Source: Deltaproteobacteria bacterium (GTDB taxonomy: Bacteria; Myxococcota; Myxococcia; SLRQ01). Taken from it: a stretch of 64,000 bases of DNA. Location of the stretch: assembly GCA_029210625.1 (NCBI GenBank), contig JARGFU010000010.1, forward strand, positions 124,001 to 188,000, given 5' to 3'. The position numbers were made by a program, and so were the translations under genes. Each line of letters opens with the position of its first letter. Position 1 is the stretch's first letter. Below the pieces are notes generated by a model. That model was given only the letters and a program-made list of their open reading frames with translations. It did not search any database and had not been told where the DNA came from. Of the stretch, positions 1 to 8,900 are shown one piece after another.

Positions 1-131
1 TCTCCGCGATCAACGCCGCCAACACCTTCCAGCTCTCGGGCAACGGCGGGACGGGAGGCAGCGGTGGGCTCTCCCTCTCCGCCAACGGAACGGACGGCGC
101 CAGCGGCGTGCACCAGGCCACCAACTTCTAG
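1..131 (+). CDS. C-terminal end of a secreted Gly/Ser/Asn-rich protein (partial)
   Basis: The open frame enters from the left edge (codons in phase with position 3) and stops at TAG 129-131. The visible 42 residues are dominated by Gly, Ser, Asn, Ala and Thr (for example GNGGTGGSGG), a composition typical of extracellular or surface proteins and of C-terminal passenger or repeat regions. No Cys, membrane segment or known motif is visible, so no function can be given. A GC-rich inverted repeat follows 10 bp after the stop. The reading frame is convincing because it keeps third-position G/C preference up to the stop, but the family cannot be named from this fragment. Confidence 0.55.
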   Translation, partial: SAINAANTFQLSGNGGTGGSGGLSLSANGTDGASGVHQATNF

Positions 132-140
132 GGGTCACCA

Positions 141-189
141 GGCCTCCCCCGCGGCCGCGTCTCCACGGGCGCGTCCGCGGGGAGGGGCC
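141..189 (+). terminator. GC-rich inverted repeat, possible terminator hairpin
   Basis: Arms 141-154 and 175-189 are complementary apart from one bulged base, with a 20-nt loop, and lie just after the stop at 131. There is no T-run, so this is a stem-loop without a classical intrinsic-terminator tail. Confidence 0.4.
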
Positions 190-195
190 TAGACT
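190..195 (+). promoter_or_regulatory. -10-like element (TAGACT) for a short-leader transcript
   Basis: TAGACT ends 8 nt before the ATG at 204. No clear -35 box is visible. It is one of a recurring set of TANNNT hexamers placed 6-10 nt before start codons in this window, which would give leaderless mRNA. Confidence 0.35.
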
Positions 196-203
196 CCAGG
201 GGC

Positions 204-668
204 ATGAACCCCTGGAACTCCTGGACGACCCGCATCGCTGCTGCCCCCCTGGGCTTCGTCGCCGGCGCCGTGCTGGCCCTGGTCTGGACCGGCGGCCACC
301 ACGCCCAGAAGCGCCGCTGCCACCCGCCGGTGAGCGCGGCCCACGCCTCGGTCGGCGGCTACCACGCCCGGCCGGCAGAAGGCCCGGTCCTCCGTCGCGC
401 GGTGGTGGTCCCCGTGGGTCAGGCCCTGACGATCCACGTCGAGGGCGGCCTGAAGAGCGTGGTCCACGACGCGGCGCTGGCCGAGGTGGCGGAGGTCACG
501 CCCCTGGTCGACGGCTCGCTGCGGATCGAGGGCCAGGCGGCCGGGGAGGGGAGCTTGAGCGTCTGGCGGCCCGACGGCGGCAAGACCGTGTACCGGGTGG
601 AGGTCCTCGGTGAGGACTACCGGCCTTACCAGCCGCCCTGCGGCAAGCGCAGCCTCTGGGTCCATTGA
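204..668 (+). CDS. Pilus/secretin N-domain-like envelope protein
   Basis: 154 aa. An N-terminal hydrophobic segment (about residues 9-29) looks like a signal anchor and is followed by a basic, Cys-containing stretch. Residues about 60-140 match the pattern of the pilus assembly/type II secretion N-terminal domain (CpaC/RcpA N-domain type): a VGQALTIHVEG strand, an xxADV-like turn, and a GEGSLSVWRPDGG strand like the usual GxTxLxLxDxxG. In full-size proteins this domain precedes a secretin channel. Here it stands alone, so it is probably a periplasmic accessory or an orphan domain rather than a pore. The start is the first ATG, with a TAGACT -10-like box 8 nt upstream and no clear Shine-Dalgarno. 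It is followed by an LNS2 lipoprotein gene 31 bp downstream. The domain call is by motif only. Confidence 0.65.
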   Translation: MNPWNSWTTRIAAAPLGFVAGAVLALVWTGGHHAQKRRCHPPVSAAHASVGGYHARPAEGPVLRRAVVVPVGQALTIHVEGGLKSVVHDAALAEVAEVTPLVDGSLRIEGQAAGEGSLSVWRPDGGKTVYRVEVLGEDYRPYQPPCGKRSLWVH

Positions 669-699
669 TAGAATCAGCCCCTCTTCGCTGGAGGGGTCC

Positions 700-1857
700 A
701 TGAGGTTCCGGCTCGTCATCGTCGTCGCGCTGCTCTCTTCGGCGCCGCTGATCCTCCTCGTTGCCGGCTGTGATGCGCTGGCCTGCGGACCGGCGCCGGG
801 CACGGTCTGCGCCGATGACGGTCGACCCGAGCCGCCCTGCTACGTCTGCCAGAACGGGGCGTGGCGGGAGCAGCACTGGGACCCCGCCACCGACGGCGGC
901 ACCTACCGACCCGCCTTCAAGACCTGCAGCAGCTCCGACCTGCCGCCGATGGCGACGGTGGACTGGGAGCACCCGGTGCTCACCGGCGCGGTGCTGCTCG
1001 CCGGCGCGCCCGACCACTCGGCCCAGGACGTGATCGCGATCGAGGATCAGAGCACGACGATCCCCGGGAAGTTCGCCTACGGGGACATCTCCAAGGATCT
1101 CGAGGGAGAGTACGTCGAGGTCTACCTCGACGACTGCTCGGGGCAGCTTCGGTTGATCGGCGAGACCCTCACCGACAGTGATGGCCGGATCGCGCTGAGC
1201 GTGCCCTGGAACGAGCGGCCGCCCGTGGGGGCTCATCGCCTCCACTTCCGGGTGAAGGGCGACGACAGCCGCACCTCTTCCTGGCTGCGGGTCGTGCCGC
1301 CGGGGACGAAGGCGATGGTCGCCGACATCGACGGGACCCTCACCACCTCGGACCTCGAGCTCTTCCAGGACATCTTCTCCGAGTACTTCGATCAGCTCGG
1401 CGCCGGGGCCTACGTCCCGGAGGCGCGGGCGGGGGCCATCGACCTGACCCTGCGGCGGCGGGTCGAGCAGGGCTACCTGCTGATCCTGGTGACCGGGCGG
1501 CCCTACTACCTCACCGACATCACCCGGGAGTGGCTGGAGACGACGGGGGTCGCCCCGGCCCACCTCCACGTCACCGACTCCAACGCCGAGGCCGTGCCCA
1601 GCGACACCGGGGTGGGGGCCTTCAAGGCCGACTACCTGAACGGCCTGAAGGCGATGGGCCTCGACCTGGTCGCGGCCTACGGCAACGCCACCACCGACAT
1701 CTACGGCTTCGAGCAGGCCGGGATCGACAAGGCAAGCACCTTCATCCTGGGCAAGCACGGCGGCGAGAGCGGCACCGTGGCGCTCGGCGAGGACTACCTG
1801 CAGCACCTGCAGGACATCGCCGCCGAGCCCCCGGCGACTCAGCCCTTCGACGGGTGA
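700..1857 (+). CDS. Lipoprotein with lipin-type (LNS2) HAD phosphatase domain
   Basis: 385 aa. Residues 1-24 form a lipoprotein signal peptide with lipobox LVAGC. A short Cys-rich segment follows (C-rich motif ending PPCYVCQNG). The C-terminal half has the HAD signature DIDGTLTTSD (about residues 207-216), the second motif VTGRPYY and a late GNATTDIYG segment, the arrangement seen in lipin/LNS2 domains of eukaryotic phosphatidate phosphatases and their bacterial relatives. A residue pair DxDGT is kept, so catalysis is plausible. The lipoprotein signal would place the enzyme outside the cytoplasm, where phospholipid or another phosphoester could be the substrate (inference). An in-frame ATG 90 bp upstream exists, but the signal peptide fixes the start at 700. 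A TAGAAT hexamer lies at 669-674. Confidence 0.75.
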   Translation: MRFRLVIVVALLSSAPLILLVAGCDALACGPAPGTVCADDGRPEPPCYVCQNGAWREQHWDPATDGGTYRPAFKTCSSSDLPPMATVDWEHPVLTGAVLLAGAPDHSAQDVIAIEDQSTTIPGKFAYGDISKDLEGEYVEVYLDDCSGQLRLIGETLTDSDGRIALSVPWNERPPVGAHRLHFRVKGDDSRTSSWLRVVPPGTKAMVADIDGTLTTSDLELFQDIFSEYFDQLGAGAYVPEARAGAIDLTLRRRVEQGYLLILVTGRPYYLTDITREWLETTGVAPAHLHVTDSNAEAVPSDTGVGAFKADYLNGLKAMGLDLVAAYGNATTDIYGFEQAGIDKASTFILGKHGGESGTVALGEDYLQHLQDIAAEPPATQPFDG

Positions 1858-1868
1858 CCCGCAGCCGG

Positions 1869-1874
1869 TAGTCT
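1869..1874 (+). promoter_or_regulatory. -10-like element (TAGTCT) for a short-leader transcript
   Basis: TAGTCT ends 6 nt before ATG 1881, predicting a start site at or next to the A of the ATG. No Shine-Dalgarno is visible before this ATG. Confidence 0.35.
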
Positions 1875-1880
1875 GCGGCC

Positions 1881-2390
1881 ATGACGGCCGCGATCGGACT
1901 GACCCTGCTCCTGCTCGCCGGAGGCGATACAGTCGCCCGGGTGAGCGCCCCCGTCCCCTACGCCGAGGCCGAGAAGGCCGCGCTGGCCAGCGCCGGGGAG
2001 GCGGCGAGCTACCCGCGCCCCGCCGGCGTGCGCCTGCGCATCCTGGAGCCGGTGAAGCGCACCGAGCACGCCTGGATCCTGGAGGCGGTGCTGGAGAACC
2101 AGGGGGAGGCGGCCGCCGAGGTCGTGGTCCTCTCCCTGCCCCTGCACGTGGAGCTGGGCGGAGAGGGCGTGACCCGGGTCCCCCACGAGGGCCCGCCGCC
2201 GCCGCCCCCCGTCCCGCCTCGCCCCGAGCGGCTGACGATCCCCGCGGGGGGCTCGATCCTCTTCGCCCACGGGTTGACGCGGGCGTACTACCGGCTGGCC
2301 GGGGACGCGAAGCCGGTCCTCCGCTGGTCCTTCCACTTCTGGGACGAGCCCAGGCCCTCCGGTGAGGTGGCGCTCGACCCCCGCCCCTGA
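1881..2390 (+). CDS. Secreted protein of unknown function, beta-sandwich-like
   Basis: 169 aa. A short hydrophobic N-terminus (about residues 3-16) suggests export. The rest alternates hydrophobic and polar residues as in a beta-sandwich (ILEAVLENQGEAAAEVVVL, then LTIPAGGSILFAHGLTRAYYRL), with a run of prolines around residues 110-120 forming a hinge. I recognise no catalytic motif. It sits 23 bp after the LNS2 lipoprotein and 17 bp before a TPR lipoprotein on the same strand, so co-expression is likely. A TAGTCT box ends only 6 nt before the start and no Shine-Dalgarno is seen. Folds of this kind often serve as protein-binding domains, but that is a guess. Confidence 0.6.
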   Translation: MTAAIGLTLLLLAGGDTVARVSAPVPYAEAEKAALASAGEAASYPRPAGVRLRILEPVKRTEHAWILEAVLENQGEAAAEVVVLSLPLHVELGGEGVTRVPHEGPPPPPPVPPRPERLTIPAGGSILFAHGLTRAYYRLAGDAKPVLRWSFHFWDEPRPSGEVALDPRP

Positions 2391-2407
2391 ACCGCGAGGC
2401 CGCGACG

Positions 2408-4018
2408 ATGATCCCCCTGCGACCGCGAGCGAGCCTGCTCTCCCTGCTGGCCCTCCTGCTCCTGCTCACCTCCGGCTGCGCCTTCGGGAAGGCGATGAAG
2501 GCCGGCGACGAGCACCTGGCGGCCGGCCGCTACTCCCAGGCCCTGAACGCCTACGAGAAGGCCCTGAAGCTCAAGCCCGAGTCGATGGAGGCCCAGGCGA
2601 AGGTGGCCCAGGCGCAGGCGGGGCTCTTCGAGGAGAGCTCGCGCAAGGCGACGGCCCTGCTCCAGGGGGGGGACATCCTCGGGGCCATCGAGGTGGGCAG
2701 CGAGGTCCACCGCCGCCTGCCTCCCAGCGCGGCCAAGGACGAGCTGATCAACGGCATCGCCGCCGGCGCCAACGCCCGGATCGATCAGGAGGTGGGGCAG
2801 GGGGAGTACGGCGTCGCCCTGGTGGTGATCGACGCCGCGGCGAAGGGGCTGCCGACCTGGTCGGCGGCCATGGAGGGGCGCCGCCAGCAGGTGGTGGCCC
2901 GCTGGGTCGAGGTCCTGGAGGGGCTCGGCGAGTCGGCCCGGAAGGCCGGGCGCCCGGGGGACGCGCTCCTCTGCTACGCCCAGATCGCCCGGCTCACCGG
3001 CGTGCCCGCCCACCTCGCGCGCCGGGACGAGCTCCGGCGCCAGCTCGACGACGAGCTGCGCTATGTGATCCAGCCGCGGGGGCAGGTGCGGGACGAGGGC
3101 TTCATGGCCGTGGCCCCCCGCCTGGCGACGCGGGATCCCGGGCCGCTCCTGCAGGTGCTCGGACCGCGGGAGAAGGGGAGGGCGGCGGTGCAGCTGGGCT
3201 TCTCCCTCGGCCGCCCCACCTTCCAGACCTACCGGAGCGACGACTCGAAGTCGGTCGAGTACCAGAGCGGCACCCGGCAGGTGGCGAACCCCTCCCACGA
3301 GAGCAAGCAGAACGAGGTCACGGATCAGGAGCGCCGCCTCAACGAGGCGCAGGACGAGGTGCTCACCCAGACCGAGTACGTCGAGCAGTACTCGGAGGAC
3401 GTCGCCCGCGAGGGCCCCTCCCCGAACACGAGCACCGGCGCCGAGCAGAACCTCTCCAACGCCAAGAATCGCCTGGAGGCCGCCCGCCGCAAGGAGAAGG
3501 AGGAGCGGGACCGGCTCCAGAAGCTGCGGGAGGAGCTGCGGGACACCCCCGCCTTCAACGAGGAGCCGGTCTACTCGGTGCACACCTTCCCGGTGGCCAC
3601 CTACACCCTGCGGGCCGAGATCCGGCTCCAGGGCGACCTCACGCACGGGGACGGCCGGCCGGCGCAGGGCTTCGGCGACCAGCTCGTCACCTCGGCGAGC
3701 GACGAGACCTACCCGGCTCAGCCGGTCGCCGGGGTGGCGGAGGATCCGCTCGCGCTCCCCTCCCAGGGGGAGCTGGCCGACCGGCTCTGGGAGCAGGCCC
3801 GCCTGCGGATCGAGGCGGAGGTCCGCCGGAGCTTCGACGAGCACCGCCACGCCTTCCTCGCCCAGGCCCGCGCGGCGAAGAGCGAGGCCGAGGTGATCGA
3901 GGCCCTGGTCGCCTACGTCCTCCTCGACCCCTCCTCGGTCGAGCCGGAGGTCGGTGACTGGCTCTACCGCCTGCGGCGGATCGGCGGCGTAGCGGATCTG
4001 CTCGCCCGGTCCAGGTGA
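2408..4018 (+). CDS. TPR lipoprotein with coiled coil
   Basis: 536 aa. The signal peptide ends in a lipobox (LLTSGC, Cys about residue 24). Residues about 30-75 contain a tetratricopeptide unit (GDEHLAAGRYSQALNAYEKAL), with further helical repeats to about residue 210. Residues about 300-380 are rich in Glu/Lys/Arg/Gln with heptad spacing and predict a coiled coil (NEAQDEVLTQTEYVEQYSE, then KEKEERDRLQKLREELRD). The C-terminal part is mixed alpha/beta and unrecognised. TPR lipoproteins of this type act as periplasmic or outer-membrane scaffolds. The partner cannot be told from the neighbours. The gene is 17 bp downstream of the preceding gene and ends 31 bp before a hemerythrin-like gene. Confidence 0.7.
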   Translation: MIPLRPRASLLSLLALLLLLTSGCAFGKAMKAGDEHLAAGRYSQALNAYEKALKLKPESMEAQAKVAQAQAGLFEESSRKATALLQGGDILGAIEVGSEVHRRLPPSAAKDELINGIAAGANARIDQEVGQGEYGVALVVIDAAAKGLPTWSAAMEGRRQQVVARWVEVLEGLGESARKAGRPGDALLCYAQIARLTGVPAHLARRDELRRQLDDELRYVIQPRGQVRDEGFMAVAPRLATRDPGPLLQVLGPREKGRAAVQLGFSLGRPTFQTYRSDDSKSVEYQSGTRQVANPSHESKQNEVTDQERRLNEAQDEVLTQTEYVEQYSEDVAREGPSPNTSTGAEQNLSNAKNRLEAARRKEKEERDRLQKLREELRDTPAFNEEPVYSVHTFPVATYTLRAEIRLQGDLTHGDGRPAQGFGDQLVTSASDETYPAQPVAGVAEDPLALPSQGELADRLWEQARLRIEAEVRRSFDEHRHAFLAQARAAKSEAEVIEALVAYVLLDPSSVEPEVGDWLYRLRRIGGVADLLARSR

Positions 4019-4049
4019 GGGGACTACACTCCCGCGTCTGGGAGACCCC

Positions 4050-4457
4050 ATGACGCGAGAGAACGATCCGACCCTCCTCCCGACCTGGGCCGCCGTCGAG
4101 ATGGAGCACGAGCACATGTACACCCTCTTCTCCAACCTCGAGGAGGCCGAGGAGCGGGACGAGGCCCTCGAGGCCCTCGGCCAGCTCGAGACCTGGCTCC
4201 AGCGCCACTTCGCGCAGGAGGAGAAGCCGGGAGGCTTCCTGGAGAGGATCTGCACCGGGCCCGGCGAGGCCGACGCGCTGCGGGAGGAGCACCGCTCGCT
4301 GCTCGTGCTCATCGAGCGGACCCGGGATGTGGTCGCCGACGTGACCGCTCCCTGGAACGAGGTCGCGCAGAAGATCATGGGTGACATCGGTTCAGGGCTG
4401 CGCGCCCACGAGAACCGGGAGCGCACCCTCGCCCACCGCCGCCTGGGCCTGAGCTAG
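4050..4457 (+). CDS. Hemerythrin-like HHE domain protein
   Basis: 135 aa, the size of a single four-helix hemerythrin domain. His and acidic residues fall in the expected helical pattern: EMEHEHMY in helix 1, QRHFAQEEK in helix 2, REEHRSLL in helix 3 and RAHENRERTL in helix 4, so a non-haem di-iron site is plausible. Such proteins bind O2 or handle iron or nitric oxide in the cytoplasm. No signal peptide is present. A TACACT box (4025-4030) and a GGGAGA Shine-Dalgarno-like stretch precede ATG 4050. The stop TAG lies in a CTAG tetranucleotide that also supplies the stop of the convergent cyclase gene, a four-base tail-to-tail overlap. Confidence 0.7.
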   Translation: MTRENDPTLLPTWAAVEMEHEHMYTLFSNLEEAEERDEALEALGQLETWLQRHFAQEEKPGGFLERICTGPGEADALREEHRSLLVLIERTRDVVADVTAPWNEVAQKIMGDIGSGLRAHENRERTLAHRRLGLS

Positions 4458-5833
4458 CCCGGCAGCGCCAGGGAGAGCAGGGCGGTCGAGCCCGAGCGCC
4501 CACGCAGGACGTGGTCGCCGGCCGGCCGGAGCACCAGGGCCTCGACGTCCACCGCGCTGGCCACGTCGGCGGTGAGGAGCACCGGGGCGCCGAGCTCCTT
4601 GGTCAGGGCCTCGACCCGGCTGGCGGTGTTCACCGTGTCGCCGATGACGGTGAAGTCCATCCGGTTCTCGCTGCCCACGTTCCCGGAGAGCACCGGCCCT
4701 CGGTGGACGCCGATGCCGATGGCCAGCGGCGCGTGGCCGTCGGCGGTCCACTCACCGTTGAAGCGCTCCAGGGCCGCCAGCATGTCCTGGGCGCACTCCA
4801 GGGCACGGGTGGCGTCGGTGCCGTCCCCCTCGGGGACCCCGAAGACCGCGAGGATGCTGTCCCCGATGAACTTGTCCACCATCCCGCCGTGGCGGAAGAC
4901 CACCTCGGTCATGGTCGTGAGGTAGCGGTTGAGCCCCGACACCACCTCCTCGGGGGAGAGCTGCTCGGAGATGCGGGTGAAGTCCCGGATGTCCGAGATG
5001 AGGATGGTGGCCACCCTGAGGTCGCCGCCCAGGCTCAGGCGGTGCCGGCCGATGATGATCTGGTCGACGATCTGCCGGGGCAGGTAGCGGCTCATCACCT
5101 TGCGCTGGTTCTCGAGGGCCTCGCGCTCCTGGCCGGCGTTCCGGACGGCGGCCAGCGCCAGCACCAGCATGGGCAGGGTGAGGATCGGCCCGAAGATCGA
5201 GGCGTTGAAGCCCAGGCCGAGGGCCGGGAGGATGTTGGAGACGAACACCGCCAGCAGGGCGCCGGCGATCGGCCCGAAGGCCCACCGGGCCCGGCTTCGC
5301 TGTCCCGAGCCCGCCTCCGCGCGGGCGTAGGAGCGCACGATGATCACCACGCTCGCCAGCACGCAGAGCACGATCTCCAGGGCGTTGGCGATGAAGGCCA
5401 CCGAGGGCAGCAGGTAGGTGGTCATGTCCCCGCGGTTGGCGGCGTCGACCAGGGCCAGCGGGTCGTCGCTCAGGACCAGGGTGAAGAAGACGGCGCTCCC
5501 GGGCAGGCCCAGGAGGAGGGTCCAGTAGTTGCGGCGGTCGAGGGGGCCGAAGGGGTCCAGGAGCTTGCGGGTGAGCAGGTAGAGGAAGGGGCCGAGGTAG
5601 CCCGCCAGCAGCATGGGGAGGGCCTGGAGGTGAGGGGAGTCGTCGATCAGCCCCGAGTGCCGGATCCCGACCGTCGCCGCGTACCAGGCGCTGACGATGA
5701 AGGTGGCGCCCACCAGGCGCGAGAGCTCCTTGCTGGTGCGCTCCAGGATCAGGCCGATCGCCGCGCCGAAGAGGTGGGCGGTCGCGGCGACGAGGCCGAG
5801 GCAGAGAGCGAGGACCTGGAGGGGTTCGAACAT
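4454..5833 (-). CDS. Membrane-bound class III adenylate/guanylate cyclase
   Basis: 459 aa. Residues 1-235 hold about seven hydrophobic segments, forming a multi-span membrane sensor domain. Residues about 265-450 are a class III nucleotide cyclase catalytic domain. The metal-binding aspartates are in ISDIRDFTRISE and DKFIGDSILAVFG, and the transition-state Asn/Arg pair is in GDTVNTASRVEALTKEL. The Lys in DKFIGD and the Asp before FTVIGD favour ATP as substrate, so cAMP production is likely. The ligand of the membrane part is unknown. The gene stands alone and converges on the hemerythrin-like gene, sharing the CTAG stop. On the opposite side it is divergent from giant lipoprotein A. Its upstream region has TAGGCT on the minus strand 15 nt from the start. 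Confidence 0.88.
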   Translation of the reverse strand: MFEPLQVLALCLGLVAATAHLFGAAIGLILERTSKELSRLVGATFIVSAWYAATVGIRHSGLIDDSPHLQALPMLLAGYLGPFLYLLTRKLLDPFGPLDRRNYWTLLLGLPGSAVFFTLVLSDDPLALVDAANRGDMTTYLLPSVAFIANALEIVLCVLASVVIIVRSYARAEAGSGQRSRARWAFGPIAGALLAVFVSNILPALGLGFNASIFGPILTLPMLVLALAAVRNAGQEREALENQRKVMSRYLPRQIVDQIIIGRHRLSLGGDLRVATILISDIRDFTRISEQLSPEEVVSGLNRYLTTMTEVVFRHGGMVDKFIGDSILAVFGVPEGDGTDATRALECAQDMLAALERFNGEWTADGHAPLAIGIGVHRGPVLSGNVGSENRMDFTVIGDTVNTASRVEALTKELGAPVLLTADVASAVDVEALVLRPAGDHVLRGRSGSTALLSLALPG

Positions 5834-5965
5834 GGGACTCCCGGGGCCAGCCTACTACAGCACCGGATGCGGAAACCCTCCGGCTTGGGTATGAATGGGC
5901 CGGGGCGTGTCGCCCCCATTGCACCTGTTTTCGGGGGTGGACCGATGTTCGAGTGGAGGGCCTCG

Positions 5966-8900
5966 ATGGCTCGCGGCGGAATACTTCTCGCTCTGCTGAT
6001 GACGATCGGCGGCTGCGGTACCGAGGTGGCGACCCGGGACAACCCCTTCGACCCCCAGTCCACCAACCCGGCGCCGGGCGCGCTGATCGGCCTCGTCGAG
6101 GTGCCGGACCGCGCCGACGCCTCGGGGCTCACCCTGGAGCTGGCCGGCGAGGAGGCCGTCGCGCCGGCGACCACGGACGCGAGCGGCGCCTTCCTCTTCG
6201 CCGCGCTGAACCCGGGCCGCTACAACCTCACCCTGGAGGAGACCGGCTACCAGCCCGTGCAGGTCTTCGGGATCGAGATCCCGGCCGGTGAGACCGTCGA
6301 CCTGGGCCGCCTGATCCTCACCACCACCACCGAGACCTCGCCCAGCGGCATCCAGGGCGTGGTGCTCCTCGAGGGGGCGATCGGTGGAGACCACAGCGGC
6401 TCTCACGTCCGGGTGATCGGGCGCAGCTACGACACCTTCTCGGCGCCGGACGGCTCCTTCTCCCTGGTCGTCCCCGAGGGCACCCACGATCTGGAGCTCT
6501 CGCACCGGGACCACGTCACCCAGCAGCTCTTCGGCGTCGTCGTCGCGGCGGGGACGCTCGTCACCCTCGCCGAGCCGGTCCTGCTGCCGGTGAACCCGGC
6601 CTCGGTGACGGGCAACGTCTCGGCCCTCACCTGTACGGTCGATCCGGCCGACGCCGTGGCGGTGGCCGCCGAGGGCGCCCTGGTCTCGGTGCAGGGCACC
6701 GGCGTCACGGCGGTGGTGGCCCCCGACGGGGCCTTCACGCTGACCGGGGTTCCTCCCGGATCCCACACCCTCCACTTCGGCCTCGCCGGACACGAGCCCG
6801 CCTCCACCACCGTCCTCGACCTCCACGGCGGCCAGGCGGCGACCCTCCCGGAGACCGTCGTCCTCACGCCCTCCCGGGGGACGGTCGACGGCACCATCCT
6901 CCTCACCGGCCAGCCCGAGCACGCGGGCACCGTGGTGCAGCTCACCGGCACCGGCTTCGTCTCGATCACGGGGACCGACGGCGGCTTCCGGATCGGCGAG
7001 GTCTGCGCCGGGCAGGGCTACGAGCTCCGCGCCGTCCCGACCCGCAGCGGTTTCCTCCCGGCGGTGGTCGGCGGCATCGAGGTCCTCGCCGGGCAGCGGA
7101 CGACCCTCCCCACCCAGACCCTGGCGCCGCAGTCCGGTGATCTCAACCTCGGCAACGGCAGCGGCCTGACGAACGATCCCACGCGCGTCGTCCCCTACAC
7201 CCTGCAGGCCGCGACCGGCACCACCGAGATGCGGATGAGCGAGGACCTCTCGCTCTTCACGGACGCGGCCCGGGCCGCGGAGGGGTGGGGGCCCTACGCC
7301 CAGAGCGGGACCTTCACCCTCTCGGCCGGGGAGGGGCGCAAGTGGGTCTACGCCCAGGTGCGAGACGCCGCGGGCGCGGTCTCCGGCCGCCTCGAGGCCA
7401 CGATCCTCCTCGACCTCACGGCGCCGACGAACCCGGCCATCCTGATCGAGGACGGCGGGATCTACAGCAACGATGGCGACGGCGCGCTCCTCCTCACCCT
7501 CACCGCCAGCGAGGCCCCGGATCTCGCCGCCGGCGTGGACGAGGTGAGCGGCCTCGCTCTGCTGCGCCTCCTCAACCATGACCTCCAGTCCGCGGGCACC
7601 CCGCCGAGCGACCCGGCGGATCCCGCCTGGGCGGCCGTGACCCCCATCGCCTACAGCCGGATCGTCGATCACCCCCTCCTGCGCCCCTCCACCGACGAGG
7701 CCAAGGAGGTCTGGGTGCGCTTCTCCGATCGGGCGGGGAACTGGAGCCTGCCGATCAGCGCGTCGGTCATCCTCGACCGCCAGGCCCCGAGCGGCACCAC
7801 CCTCGCCATCACCGGCTCGGCTCCCGGCTGGGCGAAGAGCGAGCGGGTGACCCTGAACCTCACCGCCACCGACGCCAACCCCGGCCTCCAGATGCGCCTC
7901 GCCCACGACAGCGGCTTCGCGGGGGCGGTCACGACCCCCTTCGCCCCGACGGTCGCCTGGAACCTCCTGCCGGGCGACGGCAGCAAGGAGGTCTGGGTGA
8001 CCTTCGTCGACGCCGCGGGGAACGCCGCCCAGGCCCTCTCGGCGAGCATCCAGCTGGACACCCTCGCGCCCACCGGCGTCTCGGTGAGCATCGCGCAGGC
8101 GCCCTACAGCCCCACGCGCGACCTCACCCTCGGCCTCGCCCAGGCGGGCGCGACCCAGATGGTCGTCTCGCTGAAGGCCGACTTCACCGACGGCGCCGGG
8201 CAGCCCCTTGCCTGGCTCCCGGTCGCGCCCACGGCCTCGATCCAGCTCCCGGACCTGGACGGTGAGCACGCCGTCCACGCGAAGTTCCGGGACGCCGCGG
8301 ACAACGTCTCCATCGCGCCGGCGGCGACGGTCGTCCTCGATCAGCTCACCCCCGACGCCCCCCTGCTCTCGGTCGAGGGGGGGCCGTGGGTGGCCTCTCC
8401 GGCCATCACCGCCACCATCGTCGCGGTCGGGCGCCCGATCGACGCCCACGAGATGCGGGTCGATCTGGTCGACCAGGTCTCGGGCTCGACGACCACCGGC
8501 ACCTGGCGGCCCTACGCCCTCCTCCTGGGCCTCTCCCCGCCCGGTGCCGACGGCGGCAAGCAGGTGGTGGCCCGGGTGCGGGACGCCGCCGGCCACGTCT
8601 CGCCGCCGGCCACCGTCGACCTCGTCCTCGACACCTCCCCGCCCTCGCTCAGCGTCTTCGAGATCGAGGGCGGCGCGGCGGCGGTGCGCTCGCCCTTCGT
8701 CACCCTCACGGCCACCGCGGCCGGGGCCTACCAGATGCGCGTCTCCGATCGCGCCGACTTCGCGGGCTCGGTCTGGCAGAGCTACGCCCCCACGCTCCCC
8801 TGGCGGCTGCCGGCCAGCGACGGAACCCACACCGTCTTCGTCGAGGTGCGGGACGAGGCGGGCCACGTGGCCGGCGCCAGCGACGACATCCTCCTCGACA

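Noticed and set aside
4511-5965. Upstream extension of the giant lipoprotein A frame
   Set aside because: It runs antisense to the complete cyclase gene; the lipoprotein signal and GGAGGG fix the start at 5966.
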